Positions 9,465 through 17,597 of a DNA stretch of 64,000 bases are shown here, in pieces. The notes under the pieces were generated by a model. That model worked only from the letters and a program-made list of their open reading frames with translations. It did no database searches and was not told the DNA's origin. The number at the start of each line of letters is the position of its first letter. Position 1 is the stretch's first letter. The position numbers and the translations under genes were made by a program. This stretch comes from Nitrosomonas sp. GTDB taxonomy: Bacteria; Pseudomonadota; Gammaproteobacteria; Burkholderiales; Nitrosomonadaceae. The stretch is from NCBI GenBank assembly GCA_019635215.1, contig JAHBZZ010000011.1:50985-114984 (forward strand). Direction: 5' to 3'.

Positions 9465-10238
9465 ATGGCATCACCACGAATAGTTGCAAAAATAGAATCA
9501 GAAGAGCCAACTATGCGATTGGCTGTTTTAATTGATGCCGATAATGCACAAGCGGCAGTTATAGAGAATCTTCTAGCGGAAGTTGCACTTTACGGTGAGG
9601 CTACTGTAAAAAGAATTTACGGAGACTTTACTTCTCCAACAAGTGCTTCATGGAAAAGGGTTTTACAAAAATTTGCAATAAAACCTGTGCAGCAATTTGC
9701 CTATACTACTGGAAAAAATGCTACTGATAGTACACTCATCATTGACGCAATGGACTTGCTATATACACGTAAATTTGATGGTTTCTGCTTGGTCACAAGC
9801 GACAGTGATTTTACAGGGTTGGCAATGAGAATTCGCGAAGAAGGCTTAACTGTTTATGGTTTTGGCGAAAAGAAAACACCAGAAGCATTTAAAAGTTCTT
9901 GCCATAAATTCTTCTTTACCGAGGTGCTTCGTCCGGAAAAAGATCAAGCAATAGAGTCCGCAAGTATTGCTTTGCCTGTATCTGCTTCTAAAACAATCTC
10001 AGAAGAGGCTATCTCATTCCCTAAAAAGCTCGTTCTCGCGGCGCTAGAGCAAGCTGGAGATGATTCTGGTTGGTCTCAGCTGGGAACATTTGGCAGCTAT
10101 CTTACCAAGTTGCTTCCTGAATTTGATCCAAGAAATTATGGATATAAAAAGCTATCAACTTTGGTTAAATCTGAATCAACCCTATTTGAAACTGAAGAAA
10201 GATCAAATCAACTGTATGTTCGTGCAAAAAAATTCTAA
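9465..10238 (+). CDS. NYN-domain ribonuclease-like protein with LOTUS/OST-HTH domain, integron cassette 2
   Basis: 257 residues. The N-terminal NYN (PIN-like, LabA/DUF88) domain shows the acidic metal-site residues Asp24 and Asp26 (LIDADN), Asp94 (LIIDAMDLLY) and Asp113/Asp115 (TSDSDF). Residues about 185-255 resemble an OST-HTH/LOTUS RNA-binding domain (SQLGTFGSYLTKLLPEFDPRNYGYKKL). Translation may start at ATG 9465 or at Met17 (9513), the latter directly before the domain. NYN proteins are predicted RNases, and the bacterial NYN-LOTUS pairing is known but functionally unclear. The gene is visibly A+T richer than the flanking genome, a sign of transfer, and sits between two attC-like sites. 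Confidence 0.82.
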   Translation: MASPRIVAKIESEEPTMRLAVLIDADNAQAAVIENLLAEVALYGEATVKRIYGDFTSPTSASWKRVLQKFAIKPVQQFAYTTGKNATDSTLIIDAMDLLYTRKFDGFCLVTSDSDFTGLAMRIREEGLTVYGFGEKKTPEAFKSSCHKFFFTEVLRPEKDQAIESASIALPVSASKTISEEAISFPKKLVLAALEQAGDDSGWSQLGTFGSYLTKLLPEFDPRNYGYKKLSTLVKSESTLFETEERSNQLYVRAKKF

Positions 10239-10416
10239 CAAATCGCTCAAGCTCGCACACTTCGTGTGCTGGACAGGGCCGTAGGCTAGGTTGGAGTATC
10301 ACGGAAATCCAGCAAGTCCGCTGCATGAAAGTAGGTATGTCTCGGGTATACATCTGGCCTAACATGGCGCTGCACCGGACTCCGCTACGCGCGGCGGCTT
10401 AACTCCAGCATTAGGT
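10233..10416 (+). repeat. attC-like region 2 (degenerate, possibly two sites)
   Basis: The NYN stop overlaps TTCTAAC (10233-10239, one mismatch to RYYYAAC), followed by CGCTCAAG and an ACAC-TTCG-GTGT hairpin. A clearer site starts with GCCTAAC (10357-10363), passes through CACCGGAC and GCGCGGCGGC, and ends in ATTAGGT (10410-10416), one mismatch from GTTRRRY. Between them GTTGGAG (10290-10296) is a further near-core. Either one long eroded attC or two attC sites around a 100-bp gene-less cassette would explain this. Confidence 0.55.
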
Positions 10417-10456
10417 TCTATTTCCATGAATACACCTTACGTGTATCATGTAAAAA

Positions 10457-10687
10457 ATGAGTCCAACAGTTTTCCGTGAAGCAGGCTTCCGATTTTACTT
10501 CTTTTCTCGGGAAGAGCCGAGGATGCATGTCCATGTTCAAGGAAAAAATGGCGAAGCCAAATACTGGCAAAATTGAGCTTGCTCAATCTGTGGGTCTTTC
10601 CCGGCGTGAAATCAATGAGGCACTTCGTCTTGTAAGGAGCATGAGCATGACATCCGCAACGCTTGGCACAAGCATTTCCCCAGTTGA
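10457..10687 (+). pseudogene. DUF4160 family gene with two compensating frameshifts, integron cassette 3
   Basis: ATG 10457 opens a DUF4160 protein (PTVFREAGFRFYFFSREEPR, then MHVHVQGKNGEAKYW) but hits TGA at 10574. The family continuation IELAQSVGLSRREINEALRLV is in a second frame from about 10568. The family C-terminus EHEHDIRNAWHKHF is back in the first frame from about 10636 and ends at TGA 10685. So one net +1 and one net -1 shift lie about 70 bp apart. The original product, about 76 residues, is usually encoded beside DUF2442, and such pairs look toxin-antitoxin-like, which is unproven. A sequencing error at both points is possible, for example in the A-run at 10569-10572. Confidence 0.7.
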
Positions 10688-10916
10688 GGTTACCAACATC
10701 TCTCAATACGGCTTCTGGCTACTATTGGGGGATGAAGAGCTTTTCCTGCCCTTCTCCGAATTTCCATGGTTTCGGAATGCTGCTGTTGGAAAGATCTTGC
10801 ATGTCGAACACTCATCTTCGAATCACCTCTACTGGCCCGAACTAGATATCGACTTAGCTATTGAGTCAATTCGCCAGCCCGTACAGTTCCCGCTTGTGAG
10901 TCAGATTAATGCCTAA
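10647..10916 (+). CDS. DUF2442 family protein, integron cassette 3
   Basis: About 89 residues from ATG 10647, chosen because AAGGAG (10634-10639) is seven bases upstream; the ATG at 10641 is too close to it. The core GFWLLLGDEELFLPF followed by FPWF and LYWPELDIDLAIESI is the DUF2442 signature. It overlaps the 3' end of the DUF4160 gene by about 40 bp. The frame is open much further upstream only because it coincides with the shifted part of DUF4160. The TAA stop lies within the attC core. No biochemical function is established that I know of. Confidence 0.78.
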   Translation: MTSATLGTSISPVEVTNISQYGFWLLLGDEELFLPFSEFPWFRNAAVGKILHVEHSSSNHLYWPELDIDLAIESIRQPVQFPLVSQINA

Positions 10917-11032
10917 CACAGCGGTCAAAGGGATGCACCGCCCGCGGGCGGTTTGCAGATTTGTTTTTAAAATGGGTTCGGCGGTTTCGTTTAGCGTCCT
11001 TCCGCGGCACGCCCCTTACCTTTACGTTGAGC
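10911..11032 (+). repeat. attC site 3 (after DUF2442), end of cassette array
   Basis: 122 bp. The 1R core GCCTAAC (10911-10917) and the final GTTGAGC (11026-11032) both fit the attC consensus RYYYAAC / GTTRRRY. GGTCAAAGGG near the left end faces CCCCTTACC near the right end with a bulge, as expected for attC arms. GCGGGCGG and CCGCGGC segments give further pairing. No additional cassette is visible to the right; the 190 bp up to the SlyB-like gene show nothing I recognise. Confidence 0.72.
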
Positions 11033-11226
11033 GCTATATACAAAATGCGGTGAGGTCTTTCAATAATACATTAATTCCCTTTCGCCCTTTGGCCAAGGTA
11101 TAGCGCGAATTGACGCTGTCGACGAAACGTTGATGCTGCTGGAATCTATGACCAGATGGATGGTATTTCGGGACTTGGTCGGCGATATGGAAGTTGCGAT
11201 TCAAAATATTTGCCTTCCGGAGTCGC

Positions 11227-11880
11227 TTAATAGCCGCCGTATTCAGGTGTCAGAACGCCGTTTTTAAGTTGAATGAAGTCACCGCGATGCAGGCCGGTAA
11301 TGTCCGGGACCATGATAATTTGCCGGCTGCCGTCCTGCATGGTGACGCCGACATGATAATGCTGCTGTCCCTGTCCCTGTCCCTGTCCCTGGTGAGCGTG
11401 TCTGCCGGGTGTGTGATCGGTATGCGGATGAGCGCCATGTTCACCGATTTTCCGCGCGATGGTTCCGGCGACGATGCCGTTGGCCATGGCATTGATGGCA
11501 TTGCCCTGGGCGATATTGATGAAATCAATGATGCCGCAGTTGATACAGCTTGATCCTGACTGCGGCAGCGGTGATAACGGTACGGATGGTGCTGCGGGGC
11601 GATGAATGATGCCGGCATCGGTGCTTTTGATGCTAATGCTGTTTCTTGCGCCGATGATGGCTGTGCCGGTTCTCTGCATGGTTCTGACCGGCATGTGCGA
11701 GTCGGGCTTGATGCCGGGTCTGGGTGGCAGCGAGGATGTGGCATGTGTTTGTTGCTGCGGTGATTCATTATGCGTGTGTATATCGCCGGATTGTGCGGCG
11801 GTATGCTGACTGGCGAAAAAAATAACCATGCTGATCAAGGCAGCAGGAATAGGGCATGCTTTATCGTTACTGAATAACAT
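11227..11880 (-). CDS. SlyB-like exported protein with glycine-zipper-type segment
   Basis: 217 residues with an N-terminal hydrophobic signal (residues 10-29, ending FASQHTAAQS). A low-complexity His/Gln/Pro/Ser-rich linker follows. Then comes CINCGIIDFINI around residue 111 with a short glycine/alanine-rich segment (NAMANGIVAGTIARKIG), and a C-terminal beta region (VTMQDGSRQIIMV, then FIQLKNGVL). The C-terminal half matches the layout of SlyB/PcpA outer-membrane lipoproteins, but the glycine zipper is weak and no lipobox is seen. A GQGQGQG tract at about residue 168 comes from a hexanucleotide repeat. Function unknown; an envelope protein is inferred. Confidence 0.6.
   Translation of the reverse strand: MLFSNDKACPIPAALISMVIFFASQHTAAQSGDIHTHNESPQQQTHATSSLPPRPGIKPDSHMPVRTMQRTGTAIIGARNSISIKSTDAGIIHRPAAPSVPLSPLPQSGSSCINCGIIDFINIAQGNAINAMANGIVAGTIARKIGEHGAHPHTDHTPGRHAHQGQGQGQGQQHYHVGVTMQDGSRQIIMVPDITGLHRGDFIQLKNGVLTPEYGGY
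11365..11390. repeat. Hexanucleotide tandem repeat (ctgtcc x4)
   Basis: Four and a partial copy of ctgtcc inside the SlyB-like gene, encoding alternating Gly-Gln on the minus strand. Six-base units keep the frame, so copy-number slippage would change only linker length. Confidence 0.9.
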
Positions 11881-12124
11881 GGATAGTCCTTGTGATCGTG
11901 TGAGTACGTTGTTCTGCTATTGCTGATAACGTCACAAACGTTCTGTTTTGAACCCGTAAACAGATTTTGGTTTCATGGAATAGCTGCAAAAAGGGAGGTT
12001 GATTGTCTTCTTATCAATCGCAGTCAATATGAAGTCCGCTGTTGCGTCAGAATAGTCACAACGTATATCTGGATGCGTAATGATGTTGATATTTAGAGGA
12101 AAAATGAGCGACTAACTATTTGAG

Positions 12125-12543
12125 CTATTGTTCCCATGGATTGATTACGGATACCCCGGCGGCTACAAAAGGTGCGACGTCCCGTGTTGCTATAGTAAAA
12201 CCATGAACGTTTGCGATTGCAGCGATCTGTCCATCGGCTACTGAGATGGATCGACCATTAAGTTTGGCACAACCGATCAAAGGTGCGTATGCTATGGCGG
12301 CTTGCTGATCGAATGGTAAGATACGTGAGCCGAAAAGCTTTATGATTAATTCTTTCAATGCAGCATTCAATTCCTGTTTACGTTTGCCATCTGGCAGGAT
12401 TTCAATTCCAACCAACAATTCAGAGAAACTCGTTGCCGTCAGATAAAGTGTTTCAGCCAATTGCCGATCAAGCCAGGCAATTACTGCCGGATTGCCGTTC
12501 GGTTTCATTGGTTCGGAATGACATTTGTATCCAGAATGATCAT
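12125..12543 (-). pseudogene. vapC: VapC/FitB-type PIN-domain toxin, frameshifted near the N-terminus
   Basis: The frame starting at ATG 12543 overlaps the antitoxin stop as ATGA and encodes MIILDTNVIPN, including the catalytic Asp5, then stops at 12505-12507. The rest of the PIN domain (NPAVIAWLDRQ, LTATSFSELLVGIE, SVADGQIAAIA, TRDVAPF) continues in another frame down to 12125. A single-base deletion around 12511 explains the break. A 127-residue product could start at ATG 12508 but would lack the first beta-strand and its Asp. Unless this is a sequencing error, the toxin RNase should be inactive while its antitoxin is intact. Confidence 0.75.
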
Positions 12544-12779
12544 TCGAATACAGCAGGCTCTGTCGGCGTTTTATCCCGGGTATCGTCTAGATTAACTCCC
12601 TCAAGTTGTTGTCCAAAGGCTGCAAGTTCTGAACCGATTTTGACTCGCTTTTCAGGACGCACCGCTTCTTCCAGGATTTTCCGGATCTCAGCTTCTGTGC
12701 TGCGTCCATGCTGAGCGGCCCGTAGCTTGAGCGCACGGTGTATTTCTTCAGGTAAATTTCGAACTGTAACAACAGACAT
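12540..12779 (-). CDS. vapB: VapB/FitA-type antitoxin (ribbon-helix-helix)
   Basis: 79 residues. The N-terminal ribbon-helix-helix is clear (SVVTVRNLPEEIHRALKLRA, with AQHGRSTEAEIRKIL following), as in FitA/VapB antitoxins paired with PIN toxins. The C-terminal tail (about residues 45-79) would bind the toxin. Its stop codon overlaps the start of the following vapC by four bases, the usual translational coupling. The dimer normally represses its own promoter. Here it is intact while the toxin frame is broken. Confidence 0.85.
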   Translation of the reverse strand: MSVVTVRNLPEEIHRALKLRAAQHGRSTEAEIRKILEEAVRPEKRVKIGSELAAFGQQLEGVNLDDTRDKTPTEPAVFE

Positions 12780-12936
12780 TTGACTTCATTCCTCTCATTT
12801 GAATTCAATGATAGCATGTCAGTAAAATTGATATCGTTTCTTTTATGTTATGTGCACAATACACTGTTTAGGCAATAAAGGCCATATCAATGCAATTGGT
12901 ATCCTGCCGGGATGTGATGGCGTCACTGTGCAATTA

Positions 12937-13725
12937 CTATTTGTTCAATTCGTCGTTTTCAGTGGCTGCTTTAGCGCCGGATTCAGCGGATTCAGTTTTT
13001 GTGTTTTCTTTTGCGGTTTTTTTGAGTGTTACATTCGCAATGATGATGCCGACTTCGTAGAGCAGGCATAACGGTACGGCCAGCATGAATTGCGAAACCA
13101 CGTCCGGCGGGGTGACAATGGCGGCGATGACAAATGCGCCGACGATGACATAAGGACGGATTTCACGGAGTTTTTCAATGCTGATGAGATTTGTTCTGAC
13201 CAGAACCATGACGATAACGGGTACTTCGAAGGTCATGCCGAATGCCATGAACATCGATAATACGAAACTCAGGTATTTGTTGATGTCGGTCATCACCGCG
13301 ACACCTTCCGGCGCGAAATAGGTAATGAATTCGAACACCAGTGGCAGCGCGGCGAAGTAGGCGAACAACATGCCGGAAAAGAATAGTAGGCTGCTGCCGA
13401 TGACCAGCGGTAGCGCCAGGCGTTTTTCATGCGAATAGAGGCCGGGGGCGATAAATGCCCAGGCCTGATAAAGCGTATGCGGCAAGGTAATGACGAACGC
13501 GAGCATCAAGGCGACTTTCATCGGTACGAAAAAGGGAGTCGCGACATCGGTCGCGATCATCTGCCCGCCCTGGGGTAGTTTTTCCAGCAGCGGTTGCGCC
13601 AGGATGGTGTACAGTTCACGTGCGTAGAACGCGCAGGGAATAAAACCGATCATCAGGCCGCTGATGATGCGGATCAGGCGTATGCGCAGCTCCAATAAAT
13701 GCGATAAAAGCGAGCCTTCGATCAT
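12937..13725 (-). CDS. tatC: Sec-independent protein translocase TatC
   Basis: 262 residues with six predicted membrane segments. The N-terminus SLLSHLLELRIRLI is the conserved TatC cytosolic motif that contacts twin-arginine signal peptides, and the periplasmic loop contains the FYARELY region. The C-terminus is charged and low complexity (KKTAKENTKTESAESG). TatC with TatB forms the receptor for folded Tat substrates. It is the last gene of the tatABC group and of the larger his-hinT-tat cluster, 82 bp after tatB. Confidence 0.95.
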   Translation of the reverse strand: MIEGSLLSHLLELRIRLIRIISGLMIGFIPCAFYARELYTILAQPLLEKLPQGGQMIATDVATPFFVPMKVALMLAFVITLPHTLYQAWAFIAPGLYSHEKRLALPLVIGSSLLFFSGMLFAYFAALPLVFEFITYFAPEGVAVMTDINKYLSFVLSMFMAFGMTFEVPVIVMVLVRTNLISIEKLREIRPYVIVGAFVIAAIVTPPDVVSQFMLAVPLCLLYEVGIIIANVTLKKTAKENTKTESAESGAKAATENDELNK

Positions 13726-13807
13726 GGGGCTGTAAGGATTAATATCAGTATGGACAGGGCGATAAGATTGGAATGTATCCGCTTTTTCAGGCCAGTATTT
13801 GCAGAAG

Positions 13808-14209
13808 TCATCGGGAAGGCGGTTGTTCGTTATCGGGCGACTTTGGCTGGGCGGTTCCCGAATCGGCCGATTTTTCAGAAGAATCAGCCAATTGCCGGGT
13901 ATTGCCGGCAGATGTGTTCGGTGTATCAGTGCGTGGATCCAGCTGTGTTGCCGATTTTATTTCATTGATTTCCTCGCGTACGGTGCTTTCGATGGAGTGC
14001 ATGGTTTCCTGCATCGTATTGTGCATGTTTTTCAGTTCTTCCATGCGGAGCTCATTATGGATATCGGTTTTGATGCTGTAAACCAACTGTCGGCATCGGC
14101 CTATCAGGTGGCCTAGAGTACGCGCCACCTGTGGCAGCCGTTCCGGACCGATGACGATTAATGCAACGATCGCGATGATCATGATTTCAAAAAAACTGAT
14201 ATCGAACAT
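13808..14209 (-). CDS. tatB: Sec-independent protein translocase TatB
   Basis: 133 residues. One N-terminal membrane helix precedes the hinge (FEIMIIAIVALIVIGPERLP), and then an amphipathic helix (VARTLGHLIGR) and a long charged coiled region to about residue 90 follow. The Gly-Pro-Glu-Arg-Leu-Pro hinge separates TatB from TatA. It works with TatC in substrate recognition. It sits 48 bp after tatA and 82 bp before tatC. Confidence 0.94.
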   Translation of the reverse strand: MFDISFFEIMIIAIVALIVIGPERLPQVARTLGHLIGRCRQLVYSIKTDIHNELRMEELKNMHNTMQETMHSIESTVREEINEIKSATQLDPRTDTPNTSAGNTRQLADSSEKSADSGTAQPKSPDNEQPPSR

Positions 14210-14257
14210 GATGCTGCGTATTCGTGGATGACGTTATACTTTCGTTGGTGTATTTTC

Positions 14258-14635
14258 TTACGCTGTTTTATCCGCAGAAGAACCATTGTTGCCGCTTTTT
14301 TGTGTATCTTCTTTTACGGGAGTGGCTTCTACAGTAATGGTTGTTTGTTTGCTGGTTGTTGATGCAGCGGCAGACGTTGTTTCCTGTGATTGAATACCTT
14401 CCTTGAAGGTATTAGCCGTTGCTGCGGTGTTTTTGATTTCTTCCTCAAATGCCAGGTTACCGGTTCCGGGGGACTGCGTTGCATTGCTGTCGGTGCTAGC
14501 ATCTTTCATGCCGTCTTTGAATCCTTTAATGGCACTACCTAAGTCGCCACCCAGATTACGCAGTTTTTTGGTGCCAAAGACTAAAACAACAATAACTAAT
14601 ACAACCAGCCAATGCCAAATACTAAATGTGCCCAT
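14258..14635 (-). CDS. tatA: Sec-independent protein translocase TatA
   Basis: 125 residues, longer than usual because of a Thr/Ala-rich C-terminal tail. The N-terminal helix ([16 protein letters not shown]) and following amphipathic segment ([20 protein letters not shown]) are textbook TatA, including the Phe-Gly hinge. TatA oligomers form the translocation pathway. The preceding AGGAGA ribosome site is well placed. About 180 bp separate it from hinT, so an internal promoter for tatABC is possible. Confidence 0.95.
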   Translation of the reverse strand: MGTFSIWHWLVVLVIVVLVFGTKKLRNLGGDLGSAIKGFKDGMKDASTDSNATQSPGTGNLAFEEEIKNTAATANTFKEGIQSQETTSAAASTTSKQTTITVEATPVKEDTQKSGNNGSSADKTA

Positions 14636-14813
14636 TACGTTCTCCTGTTGGTGTGGAACACGTCAAGTATAACCTGATATTAATACAAGGGTATTACCGT
14701 GGATTAAAATAGTTGCCGGATGTTTTGTGGTTTGTGCATCATTGACTATGCGGTTCTGAGCAGACTGATATTCCGTCATGCGGCTTGCCCTGCAAGGTTC
14801 AAACTTACTATTC

Positions 14814-15164
14814 CTATGTTTTATGAATCATTCCGGGCAGACGATACTTTCCGCCGAGGACATGAATATGCAGATGGAACACTTCCTGGCCACCTACCTG
14901 ACCCGTATTGATAATGGTACGGAAACCATCGGTACAGCCTTGTTCTTTCGCAATTTCTGGCGCCAATAATAGTATTTTTCCTAATATCGTCTGATGCGTT
15001 TCCGCGCAGTCGAGCAGTGATTCGATGTGTATTCTGGGAATAATCAGGAAGTGTACCGGTGCAGCCGGATTGATATCGTTGAACGCAATGACATCATCAT
15101 CCTCATAAATTTTCTGAGCCGGAATTTCATTCCGCACAATTTTACAGAAAATACAGTTTTCCAT
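14814..15164 (-). CDS. hinT: HIT family nucleotide-binding protein (HinT-like)
   Basis: 116 residues. The histidine triad is FHLHIHVLGG with His97, His99 and His101, and the N-terminal CIFCKIVRNEIPA strand is characteristic. HinT proteins hydrolyse purine nucleoside phosphoramidates and acyl-adenylates in the cytosol; the biological need is poorly defined. It lies 6 bp after hisE, as in many Betaproteobacteria, so it is probably cotranscribed with the his genes. Confidence 0.93.
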   Translation of the reverse strand: MENCIFCKIVRNEIPAQKIYEDDDVIAFNDINPAAPVHFLIIPRIHIESLLDCAETHQTILGKILLLAPEIAKEQGCTDGFRTIINTGQVGGQEVFHLHIHVLGGKYRLPGMIHKT

Positions 15165-15170
15165 AGGTGT

Positions 15171-15506
15171 TCATCCTGTTTTTTTCATGCTGCGCGCGGC
15201 TTTCTCAGTAATGCCCGAGAGGCCCTCGCGCTTTTCCAGTTCCTGGAGTACATCGTCAGGCGATAAGCCATGGTGCGACAGCAATACCAGACAGTGAAAC
15301 CAGAGGTCTGCGGTTTCGCGTACCACATGTTGGGCATCGCCATCTTTCGATGCCATGATGGTTTCGGCGGATTCTTCGGCAATTTTTTTGAGAATTTTGT
15401 CCTGTCCGCTCTGCAGCAATTTTGCGACATACGAACTACCGGCATCCGCTTGCTTGCGTGTTTCAATCGTTTCGGCCAGACGGTGCAGAATGGTGGGTGA
15501 CGTCAT
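15171..15506 (-). CDS. hisE: Phosphoribosyl-ATP pyrophosphatase
   Basis: 111 residues. The MazG-like all-alpha fold is recognised by [18 protein letters not shown] and the downstream [13 protein letters not shown] helix, which carry the acidic Mg2+ ligands. It removes pyrophosphate from PR-ATP in step 2 of histidine synthesis. It overlaps hisI by 4 bp and is separate from it, unlike the HisIE fusion of enteric bacteria. Confidence 0.94.
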   Translation of the reverse strand: MTSPTILHRLAETIETRKQADAGSSYVAKLLQSGQDKILKKIAEESAETIMASKDGDAQHVVRETADLWFHCLVLLSHHGLSPDDVLQELEKREGLSGITEKAARSMKKTG

Positions 15507-15892
15507 TTTTTGTAAATGGTATCCGGATTTTTAAGAACAGGGGAGGTGATCATCCATTTGTCATTTTCGAGTTTCCTGAAAAAGCAATTGTGCCGTCCGG
15601 TATGGCAGGCGATGCCACCGATTTGCTCGACGGTCAGCAGTACGACATCGCCATCGCAGTCCATACGGATTTCTTTAACTTTTTGCGTATGTCCTGATTC
15701 TTCACCCTTGTGCCAGAGTTTCTTGCGCGAACGTGACCAGTATACAGCTTCACCGCTTTCAGCCGTGAGCCGGAGCGCCTCGGGATTCATCCAGGCGACC
15801 ATCAGAATTTTGCCGCTGCCCGCCTCTTGGGCAATGGCGGGAATCAGTCCGTCATCAGACCAGTTGATTTCATTCAGCCATGTCGTGGCCAT
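15503..15892 (-). CDS. hisI: Phosphoribosyl-AMP cyclohydrolase
   Basis: 129 residues. The metal-binding motifs MDCDGDVV and [13 protein letters not shown], with three conserved cysteines for zinc, and the central [18 protein letters not shown] block are all present. It opens the adenine ring of PR-AMP (step 3 of histidine synthesis). Length is normal for the monofunctional enzyme. Its end overlaps the hisE start, indicating translational coupling. Confidence 0.95.
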   Translation of the reverse strand: MATTWLNEINWSDDGLIPAIAQEAGSGKILMVAWMNPEALRLTAESGEAVYWSRSRKKLWHKGEESGHTQKVKEIRMDCDGDVVLLTVEQIGGIACHTGRHNCFFRKLENDKWMITSPVLKNPDTIYKK

Positions 15893-15934
15893 TGTGTTCC
15901 AGGTTGTAAAATTGTAAGAAATGCTATTCTAGCA

Positions 15935-16708
15935 CTACAAACGGACTTCGATGCCATGTTCTGCCATGCGCTGTTTGGCTTGCTGGATGGTGTACTCGCC
16001 ATAATGGAAAATACTTGCGGCCAGTACGGCATCGGCATGCCCTTGCAGAATGCCGTCGACGAGATGATCCAGATTGCCGACGCCGCCGCTGGCGATGACG
16101 GGGATGTCAACGGCATCGGAGACGGCGCGTGTGAGTGGTATATCAAAGCCGTTTTTGGTGCCGTCTTTGTCCATGCTGGTCAATAGGATTTCGCCTGCGC
16201 CGAGTTCCTGCATTTTTTGCGCCCAGTCGATCACTTCGAGTCCGGTCGATTTACGGCCGCCATGCGTAAAAACTTCCCAGCGCGGCCTGTCATCCGGTGA
16301 TTCGACACGTTTGGCGTCAATGGCGACGACTATGCACTGCGCGCCATAATGGCCGGAAGCATCGGCGACAAGTTGCGGATTGAGTACAGCGGATGTGTTG
16401 ATGCTGACCTTATCCGCGCCGGCATTCAGCAATCTGCGCACGTCCTCGACCTGTCTGACGCCGCCGCCGACGGTCAATGGGATAAAAACCTGTGAAGCGA
16501 CATCTTCGATAATGTGCAGAATCAGGTCGCGGTTATCCGAACTGGCGGTAATGTCCAGAAAGGTGAGCTCATCAGCGCCTTGATCGTTATACCGGCGCGC
16601 AATTTCTACCGGATCACCCGCATCGCGCAGTTCAACAAAATTGACGCCTTTAACGACACGTCCGTTGGTGACATCCAGACAGGGAATAATACGTTTAGCA
16701 AGGCTCAT
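15935..16708 (-). CDS. hisF: Imidazole glycerol phosphate synthase, cyclase subunit
   Basis: 257 residues from the ATG at 16708, chosen because [13 protein letters not shown] is the universal HisF start; an in-frame ATG 18 bp upstream would add six non-family residues. The TIM barrel carries the catalytic Asp of PCLDV and the second one in VVAIDAKRV, and phosphate-binding loops GGGVR and ASGGVGN. With HisH it converts PRFAR and ammonia to IGP and AICAR. Direct neighbours are hisA and hisI. Confidence 0.95.
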   Translation of the reverse strand: MSLAKRIIPCLDVTNGRVVKGVNFVELRDAGDPVEIARRYNDQGADELTFLDITASSDNRDLILHIIEDVASQVFIPLTVGGGVRQVEDVRRLLNAGADKVSINTSAVLNPQLVADASGHYGAQCIVVAIDAKRVESPDDRPRWEVFTHGGRKSTGLEVIDWAQKMQELGAGEILLTSMDKDGTKNGFDIPLTRAVSDAVDIPVIASGGVGNLDHLVDGILQGHADAVLAASIFHYGEYTIQQAKQRMAEHGIEVRL

Positions 16709-16747
16709 TTTTTTAAAGCCTGTCATAAAGCAGGTGTGGGAAAATAA

Positions 16748-17500
16748 TCAGATCCCATTTTCATCGTGCAGCTTGTCGGCGAATGTCTGTGCCTCTTTGA
16801 AATTCAGCGTGCCTTCATAAATGGCACGGCCGGTTATTGCGCCCATAATCCCTTCCGATTCGTTTTCGCACAGGATCCTGACATCATCGAGATTGCTGAT
16901 ACCACCGCTGGCGATGACCGGTATGGTCAGTTTTCTGGCCAGTTCCACGGTGGCTTGGATATTGATCCCTGAAAGCATACCATCACGCCCGATATCGGTA
17001 TAAATAATGGCCTCAACGCCATAATCCTCAAATTTTATCGCCAGATCCACAACGTCATGACCGGTTACTTTGGACCAGCCATCGACGGCGACTTTGCCTT
17101 CCTTTGCGTCCAGTCCGACCAGAATCTGACCGGGAAACGCGTTGCAGGCGTCATGCAGAAAACCGGGTATTTTGACAGCGGCGGTACCGATGATGACGTA
17201 GGATACGCCTTCGTCAAGATAACCTTCGATCGTGTCCAGATCGCGAATACCGCCGCCCAGTTGGATTGGAATTTCATTATTGATCGCCTGTACGATTTCG
17301 CGGATCGCGGTTTTGTTTTTCGGTTTGCCGGCAAATGCACCGTTGAGATCCACCAGATGCAGACGCCGCGCACCTTGTTCAAGCCAATGTGTTGCCATCT
17401 CACCTGGGTTTTCCGAGAAAACCGTTGCATCTTCCATAATGCCCTGTTTCAAACGGACACAGTGCCCATCTTTGATATCTATTGCAGGAATAATCAGCAT
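16748..17500 (-). CDS. hisA: ProFAR isomerase
   Basis: 250 residues, a TIM barrel paralogous to HisF. It starts [20 protein letters not shown], with the catalytic Asp8 in PAIDIK, and carries the second Asp in [10 protein letters not shown] and phosphate loops GGGIRDL and ASGGISN. It catalyses the Amadori rearrangement at step 4 of histidine synthesis. Start and length match the family exactly. Confidence 0.95.
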   Translation of the reverse strand: MLIIPAIDIKDGHCVRLKQGIMEDATVFSENPGEMATHWLEQGARRLHLVDLNGAFAGKPKNKTAIREIVQAINNEIPIQLGGGIRDLDTIEGYLDEGVSYVIIGTAAVKIPGFLHDACNAFPGQILVGLDAKEGKVAVDGWSKVTGHDVVDLAIKFEDYGVEAIIYTDIGRDGMLSGINIQATVELARKLTIPVIASGGISNLDDVRILCENESEGIMGAITGRAIYEGTLNFKEAQTFADKLHDENGI

Positions 17501-17597
17501 AGCCTAATTGAGATTGATAATTGGGTTAAAAACTGTTGTTTATGCTTTAGTTTATTCTGTCTTTATTTTAATGGAAAAATATTTTCCCGGACTGAAT

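Larger units (their letters stand above)
8300..11032 (+). mobile_element. Decayed integron: intI pseudogene, attI region and three gene cassettes
   Basis: The unit runs from the intI pseudogene (minus) through an attI-like junction ending in GTTAGGC (8932-8938) to three cassettes read away from it. Each cassette carries one ORF or a short ORF pair ending at an attC-like palindrome. The stop codons of the VOC gene (9389-9391) and the DUF2442 gene (10914-10916) lie inside the 1R core GCCTAAC, a common cassette economy. The cassettes differ visibly in base composition; the NYN gene is much more A+T rich than its neighbours. With the integrase broken, the array should be immobile unless an integrase acts in trans. 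Length and order fit a small chromosomal integron or a captured mobile one. Confidence 0.78.

Noticed and set aside
11033-11226. Possible extra cassette or transposase fragment after attC site 3
   Set aside because: No attC-like end and no recognisable protein in any frame.
11250-11768. Second long minus-strand frame within the SlyB-like gene
   Set aside because: It is a shifted shadow of the frame that carries the signal peptide and SlyB-like C-terminus; Pro/Ser-rich without motifs.
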